From contig CALGUJ010000388.1 of the NCBI GenBank assembly GCA_937902055.1, positions 1-10,834 on the forward strand: DNA of 10,834 bases, read 5' to 3'. The position numbers and the translations under genes were made by a program. Below the pieces are notes generated by a model. The model was given only the letters and a program-made list of their open reading frames with translations. It was not told the DNA's origin and ran no database searches. Shown here piece by piece: positions 7,153-10,834 of this stretch (position 1 is its first letter; the number at the start of each line of letters is the position of its first letter). The stretch is from an uncultured Pelolinea sp. GTDB lineage: Bacteria > Chloroflexota > Anaerolineae > Anaerolineales > Anaerolineaceae.

Positions 7153-7160
7153 TCACCTCT
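7153..7160 (-). promoter_or_regulatory. Ribosome binding site of the isomerase gene
   Basis: AGAGGTGA ends four bases before the ATG at 7148. Its spacing favours M1 over Met4, nine bases further in. Confidence 0.7.
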
Positions 7161-7162
7161 TT

Positions 7163-8668
7163 TTATAATTTGTGGTTTATATCTTTAATTGCAGGATAAA
7201 GGCTCCTGTAGAGTTCATAACGCTCTTCATATAGTTTTTGCGATTCCGGTTTGGGTTGATAAACATTTTTAATTTTCAGATGTTTGTCGATAGCCGAGGC
7301 GGGGTTTTTGAACACACCCGCGGCTACCCCCGCCAGGATGGCCGCGCCCATGCCGGCCGCTTCCGTGACCTGCGGAACTGCAACCGGGATACCGGTGATA
7401 TCGGCTTTCATTTGCAGCCATAGCTCGGATTTGGCGCCGCCGCCGATCGCGCGCAATTCGTCAATCCGGATTCCGCCTTGCTGCAAGACCTCTAGGTTGA
7501 GGCGCAGCTCCATGGTCAATCCTTCCATGATGGCTTTGGCGATGTCCGCTTTGGTGGTGGCGAATGTCAATCCCACCAAAGCCCCCTTGGATTGAATGTC
7601 AAAGGTCGGAGTTCCCGAACCGGCGAAATGCGGTAAAAGCATTACAGGAGAAGGGCCGGGGCCGGCCGCCTGCAGCACCAGGTCATAGGCATCACCGCCG
7701 GTTTGCCCGGCGCGCTGCTGTTCGATTTCACAAAACGTATCGCGATACCAGCGCAAAACGAAACCGCCGCTTTGGTTGAGGGTCATAACCACATATAAGC
7801 CCGGGAAGGTATGCAAATACACGGACATATTGCCTTCATACAAGCGGTCATTCAGGTTGGCCGTATCGAGCGCCACTTCGACCACTTCAGCCGTACCGGT
7901 GGAAACCATTGCCAGGCCGGGTTTGGTCAATCCTGAACCCAGCGCGCCGCAAGCCTGGTCATGGCCGCCGACAGCCACCAACGGCTGGTTGGACAATCCG
8001 ATTTCGTCGCAGATTTCCCGCCGCATCAAACCCGCGCTCGTTCCGGATTGCCGCACTTCCGCCAGGCGCGATACGTCCAGGTCGATCTTTTTCAGAATTT
8101 CGGTTGACCATTGATCTTTATTAATGTCAAACAATTGGGTGCGCGAAGCCAGGCACTTGCTGATCAGCGCCTTTCCGGTCATTTTATTGATGATGAAATC
8201 TTCATAAAGGAGAAACCGGTGGGCTTTTTCCCATATCTCTGGTTCATTTTCTTTCAACCAGATCATTTTCGGCAGTGTGTTGTTGACGTTGACCGGCATG
8301 CCAGTCATGTTGAAGAGTTCCCGCGACCCGAATTCTTTTTTGAGCCAATCATTCTGGGATGCGGTGCGGGTATCCATTCCAAGGATCATGGGGCGCAATG
8401 CGTTGCCGTCTCGGTCAACCGGCGCAACCGCCTCCCCTTGCACGGAAAAGCTGATCGCGTCGGCGGCACGAATGCCGGCTTTTTGAATCGCCTCGCGCAG
8501 GCTTTCCCTGGCCAGAACCCAAACTTTTTCCGCATCCTGTTCCGCCCATTGTGGGTGGGGAATATCCACCGGGTACTCGCGGGATGCGCTGGCCATCAGG
8601 TTCAGGTCGTTATCGAAAACGTGCGCTTTGCTGCCGGTAGTGCCGATATCCAAACCAATCAATGCCAT
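7163..8668 (-). CDS. FGGY-family carbohydrate kinase (xylulokinase-like)
   Basis: This 501-residue ATP-dependent kinase has the full FGGY layout. The phosphate-1 loop is GLDIGTTGSK at residues 5-14, SVQGEA lies at 75-80, and GMDTR at 97-101 occupies the substrate-binding position seen as W-N-D-x-R in xylulokinases. The catalytic base is D237 in GGHDQACGALG, and the adenosine-binding motif is GGGAKS at 409-414. Length agrees with XylB (about 480-500). AAAGGTGA four bases before the ATG confirms the start. It follows the DRL gene by 17 bases and precedes the isomerase by 14. The closest recognisable class is xylulokinase, but Met98 in place of the usual Asn, and the context, suggest another ketose or polyol. 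It would phosphorylate the sugar after isomerisation, or a branched polyol before the DRL step (inference). Confidence 0.9.
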   Translation of the reverse strand: MALIGLDIGTTGSKAHVFDNDLNLMASASREYPVDIPHPQWAEQDAEKVWVLARESLREAIQKAGIRAADAISFSVQGEAVAPVDRDGNALRPMILGMDTRTASQNDWLKKEFGSRELFNMTGMPVNVNNTLPKMIWLKENEPEIWEKAHRFLLYEDFIINKMTGKALISKCLASRTQLFDINKDQWSTEILKKIDLDVSRLAEVRQSGTSAGLMRREICDEIGLSNQPLVAVGGHDQACGALGSGLTKPGLAMVSTGTAEVVEVALDTANLNDRLYEGNMSVYLHTFPGLYVVMTLNQSGGFVLRWYRDTFCEIEQQRAGQTGGDAYDLVLQAAGPGPSPVMLLPHFAGSGTPTFDIQSKGALVGLTFATTKADIAKAIMEGLTMELRLNLEVLQQGGIRIDELRAIGGGAKSELWLQMKADITGIPVAVPQVTEAAGMGAAILAGVAAGVFKNPASAIDKHLKIKNVYQPKPESQKLYEERYELYRSLYPAIKDINHKL

Positions 8669-8685
8669 AGGTTCACCTTTTTAAG

Positions 8686-10029
8686 CTAACACTCGATGGC
8701 TTCAATTTGTTTAAAAACTTCCGGTTCGTCCAGTTCCCCGGACATCCATTGGTTCTGCAATTTCCACAAGGCAAATACAGTCGAGGGGTAGACCTCAACA
8801 TCCTCCATAGTGATGGGTGCGTCCATCGGAATATCGCGGATCACCTTCGCGCCTTTGGCCAACCCGATCGGGAGCAGATTCTCTTTTCGGGAAGTCTCGT
8901 AAGTATCGATCAGGCTGTAGTATGAAACCCCGCCGATCATATCCAGGACCTCGCCCTTTTTCAGATCTTTCTTGGCAACTGCGAAAACTTCCGATACCAG
9001 GCGGTTCATCGGCACCATGTTGGACTTTTTGCGCAGCGCGATCATGGCGCAAGTCAATGGAACTTCAATGCTGCACAAATGGAAAGGCCGAAACAGGGTG
9101 TAGTATGGGCCGTTGCCCATATCGCGCAGGATCATGGCTTCCCGTAAACGGGGATGATCGGTGCGCACAATCAGGAATACGCCGGGGGCCACACGGCCGA
9201 CGCCAAAATCCACCACGCCCATCTTATTTAAAACACCGTCATCTTCCTTGAGAGCAAATGTTTGATTCAAGTGATCCCGGTCGGTTTCAGGACCGTGCAT
9301 CCCGCGCACATCAGGAACCAATCCGGTGGCATTGGAAACCGCTGCCATTTCGATCATGGTTTTCGAGCCATCGATGAACTCGATCAACATATTCGGGCTC
9401 AATCCGCGCCGGGCTGCTTCCTTTTTAATATCCGGATCTTCAGGGGTACCATGCCGATCCAGGGGATTGTTCTTGCCTTTTCCCGCCGCGACAACCGTAA
9501 AACCGATCGCGTCGGCGAAATCGTACAATTCTTTACAGGCCGCCGGTTCATCGCCCGCCGCCAAAGCGTAGATGTGGCCTTTTCTTTCGGTGTACCAGCG
9601 CAGCAAAGGTCCAACAGTGATATCCGTTTCGACGTTCATCATCGCCAGGTCGTGCCCATTGCGAACGCTGCGCAAAGCTGCGCGCGTGCCGATTTCCGGG
9701 ACACCCGTCGCTTCGATGATCACGTCGATGTGCTTGATATCGGTCAGAATGCGGAAATCGCCCACCGCCACGCGTTTGCCAGCCAGAATGGCCTGGTCCG
9801 CATCCGCCGCAGTTTCGGCAATTACAACCTCTTCGTCGATCCTGGCGATTTTGTAGGCATCTTTAGCGCGCTCGAGATTGACATCAGCGATGACGCTGAT
9901 CTCAAGGCCTTTCATCATACTGGTTTCGGCCACGATATCCGTTCCCATCTGGCCGGCGCCAATCAAACCAATTCGGACAGGATTCCCCTGTTCTTGACGC
10001 AACTTCAATTCATCATTCAATCCGATCAT
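8686..10029 (-). CDS. DRL-family (DXR-like) NAD(P)-dependent oxidoreductase with C-terminal SAF domain
   Basis: This 447-residue protein combines an N-terminal homoserine-dehydrogenase-type Rossmann domain (about 17-150) with a C-terminal SAF domain (about 355-420). The dinucleotide motif is GLIGAGQMG at 21-29. The middle carries AAGDEPAACKELY (157-169) and AAGKGKNNP (181-189), both highly ordered and likely part of the active site. The length and architecture match DRL, the Brucella abortus enzyme that replaces DXR and turns 1-deoxy-D-xylulose 5-phosphate into 2-C-methyl-D-erythritol 4-phosphate. Many family members have unknown roles. Here it lies between a polyol dehydrogenase and an FGGY kinase, so a catabolic oxido- or reductoisomerase of a phosphorylated or branched sugar is more likely than isoprenoid synthesis (inference). 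AGGAGA nine bases before the ATG overlaps the stop of the dehydrogenase gene. Such proteins are often mislabelled as homoserine dehydrogenase or FlgA. Confidence 0.85.
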   Translation of the reverse strand: MIGLNDELKLRQEQGNPVRIGLIGAGQMGTDIVAETSMMKGLEISVIADVNLERAKDAYKIARIDEEVVIAETAADADQAILAGKRVAVGDFRILTDIKHIDVIIEATGVPEIGTRAALRSVRNGHDLAMMNVETDITVGPLLRWYTERKGHIYALAAGDEPAACKELYDFADAIGFTVVAAGKGKNNPLDRHGTPEDPDIKKEAARRGLSPNMLIEFIDGSKTMIEMAAVSNATGLVPDVRGMHGPETDRDHLNQTFALKEDDGVLNKMGVVDFGVGRVAPGVFLIVRTDHPRLREAMILRDMGNGPYYTLFRPFHLCSIEVPLTCAMIALRKKSNMVPMNRLVSEVFAVAKKDLKKGEVLDMIGGVSYYSLIDTYETSRKENLLPIGLAKGAKVIRDIPMDAPITMEDVEVYPSTVFALWKLQNQWMSGELDEPEVFKQIEAIEC

Positions 10030-10042
10030 AACAATAAATCTC

Positions 10043-10834
10043 CTAGGGCTTAATAATGACTTTCAACGCCTCGCCGCCTGCCGCCGATTCGAAACCCTTG
10101 TCGACTTCATCCAAAGAAAATTTGGCAGTGATCAATTTTGAAGCCGGAATGATCCCGCGCCGCAAAGCATCCAACGCGGCTGCGTGGTAAGTCGGGTGGT
10201 ATGAGAACGAACCCATCACTTCAATCTCGCTGTAATGAATGCGGTTGGCGTCCAGCGAAGCCATATGATTTTCTTTCGGCAATCCACCGAACAGCATGAT
10301 CTTTCCGCGCTTGCGGACAATTTCGACAGCCTGCGTTTGCGTGGCCGGCACCGGGTTGGCGCAAATGACAATATCCGCGCCGCGACCATCCGTCATACTG
10401 CGGACGGCTTCTCCCAGATCCGTTTCAAAGGGATTCACCAGCATCTCCGGTTCAAAGGTCTGGGCAAGCTTGCGGCGGATGTCGCTGGGTTCCGAGATCA
10501 CCACACGCGCGCCGCGCGCATGGGCAACGGCAGTGTGAATGCAGCCGATCGGCCCCGCCCCCATTACCACCACCACGTCGTTGATGCTGGTGTGGATCCG
10601 GTCGTGGCAGGCCAGCACGGAACTGCAAGGTTCTGAGACTGCTGCGTCATCCATGCTGAGCCCTTCCGGGATGGGATGTACCACGCCGCGGGTGAGCACT
10701 TCTTCGGATAACAAAATTTTTTCGGCAAAACCGCCCGGATACCCGTCAGTCATGCCTAAAAAGCGGATGGATTCACACAGGTTATATTGGGCGTGCTGAC
10801 AGTAATAACATTCTCCGCAGTGAATATCCGGCGC
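10043..10834 (-). CDS. Zinc-dependent MDR alcohol/polyol dehydrogenase (5' end outside window)
   Basis: This is the C-terminal three-quarters of a medium-chain dehydrogenase of the sorbitol/threonine dehydrogenase type, which oxidises a secondary alcohol with NAD(P)+. The frame is open to the right edge, giving 263 visible residues. The first of these contain the structural zinc cluster CGECYYC plus a later Cys (residues 6, 9, 12 and 20 of the visible part). EPCSSVLACH follows, and the Rossmann motif GAGPIG lies at about visible residues 94-99. An apparent start at Met 10753 is not real, because it would cut off the structural zinc site. It is the first gene seen in the right-hand block and lies 13 bases before the DRL gene. 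It probably begins the pathway by oxidising a polyol or sugar to a ketone (inference). Confidence 0.88.
   Translation of the reverse strand, partial: APDIHCGECYYCQHAQYNLCESIRFLGMTDGYPGGFAEKILLSEEVLTRGVVHPIPEGLSMDDAAVSEPCSSVLACHDRIHTSINDVVVVMGAGPIGCIHTAVAHARGARVVISEPSDIRRKLAQTFEPEMLVNPFETDLGEAVRSMTDGRGADIVICANPVPATQTQAVEIVRKRGKIMLFGGLPKENHMASLDANRIHYSEIEVMGSFSYHPTYHAAALDALRRGIIPASKLITAKFSLDEVDKGFESAAGGEALKVIIKP

Noticed and set aside
8686..10029. Calling the DRL-type protein a homoserine dehydrogenase or a flagellar FlgA protein
   Set aside because: The Rossmann and SAF domains explain such labels, but the combined architecture and length match the DRL family, and there are no amino-acid or flagellar genes nearby.
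9262..10053. A 263-codon plus-strand open frame
   Set aside because: It is the reverse of the DRL gene, which has a full motif set and a ribosome binding site; the plus-strand product resembles nothing known to me.
10043..10753. Starting the MDR dehydrogenase at the ATG at 10753
   Set aside because: The frame continues upstream to the window edge and encodes the four-cysteine structural zinc site, so the gene is longer and its start lies outside.

Overview
The window is a dense, single-strand catabolic locus. All nine protein genes lie on the minus strand, in two transcription blocks separated by one 204-base gap. There are no rRNA, tRNA, CRISPR or mobile-element signatures. Gene starts are mostly preceded by clear purine-rich Shine-Dalgarno sequences, gaps are 3 to 38 bases, and one pair overlaps as ATGA, so this is a bacterial operon arrangement. 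Base composition is near 50% GC. The mix of FGGY kinase, FucI-like isomerase, DUF4432 protein and acetoin-dehydrogenase-type E1 would suit an anaerobic or fermentative lineage such as Anaerolineae (Chloroflexota). That placement is a weak impression and nothing in the window proves it.

Block 1, read right to left from 10834 to 3522, holds six genes: a zinc-dependent MDR alcohol/polyol dehydrogenase (5' end outside the window), an oxidoreductase of the DRL (DXR-like)/SAF family, an FGGY carbohydrate kinase, an L-fucose/L-arabinose-isomerase-like protein, a DUF4432 aldose-epimerase-like protein, and an M24 (aminopeptidase/creatinase fold) protein that appears to have lost most of its metal ligands.

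The gap at 3318-3521 carries a G-U-containing hairpin after the M24 gene, two adjacent palindromes, and a good sigma70-type promoter (TTGACA-N16-TAGAAT) facing block 2.

Block 2, from 3317 to 1, holds a class II (FucA/adducin) aldolase, a LacC/FruK-type PfkB sugar-phosphate kinase, a cyclase/kynurenine-formamidase-type metal hydrolase, and an acetoin/pyruvate-dehydrogenase-type E1 alpha subunit that runs off the left edge.

Taken together, the genes read as a pathway for a rare, possibly branched or deoxy, sugar or polyol: oxidation (MDR), anomer or isomer handling (DUF4432, FucI-like), phosphorylation (FGGY, PfkB), carbon-skeleton rearrangement with redox (DRL), retro-aldol cleavage (class II aldolase), ring or amide/lactone hydrolysis (cyclase) and ThDP-dependent oxidative cleavage to an acyl-CoA (E1). 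The exact substrate cannot be read from the sequence. I know of no described pathway with this gene set. The most notable points are the DRL homologue in a carbohydrate locus, its proximity to an acyloin-cleaving type of E1, and the M24-fold protein with altered active-site positions.
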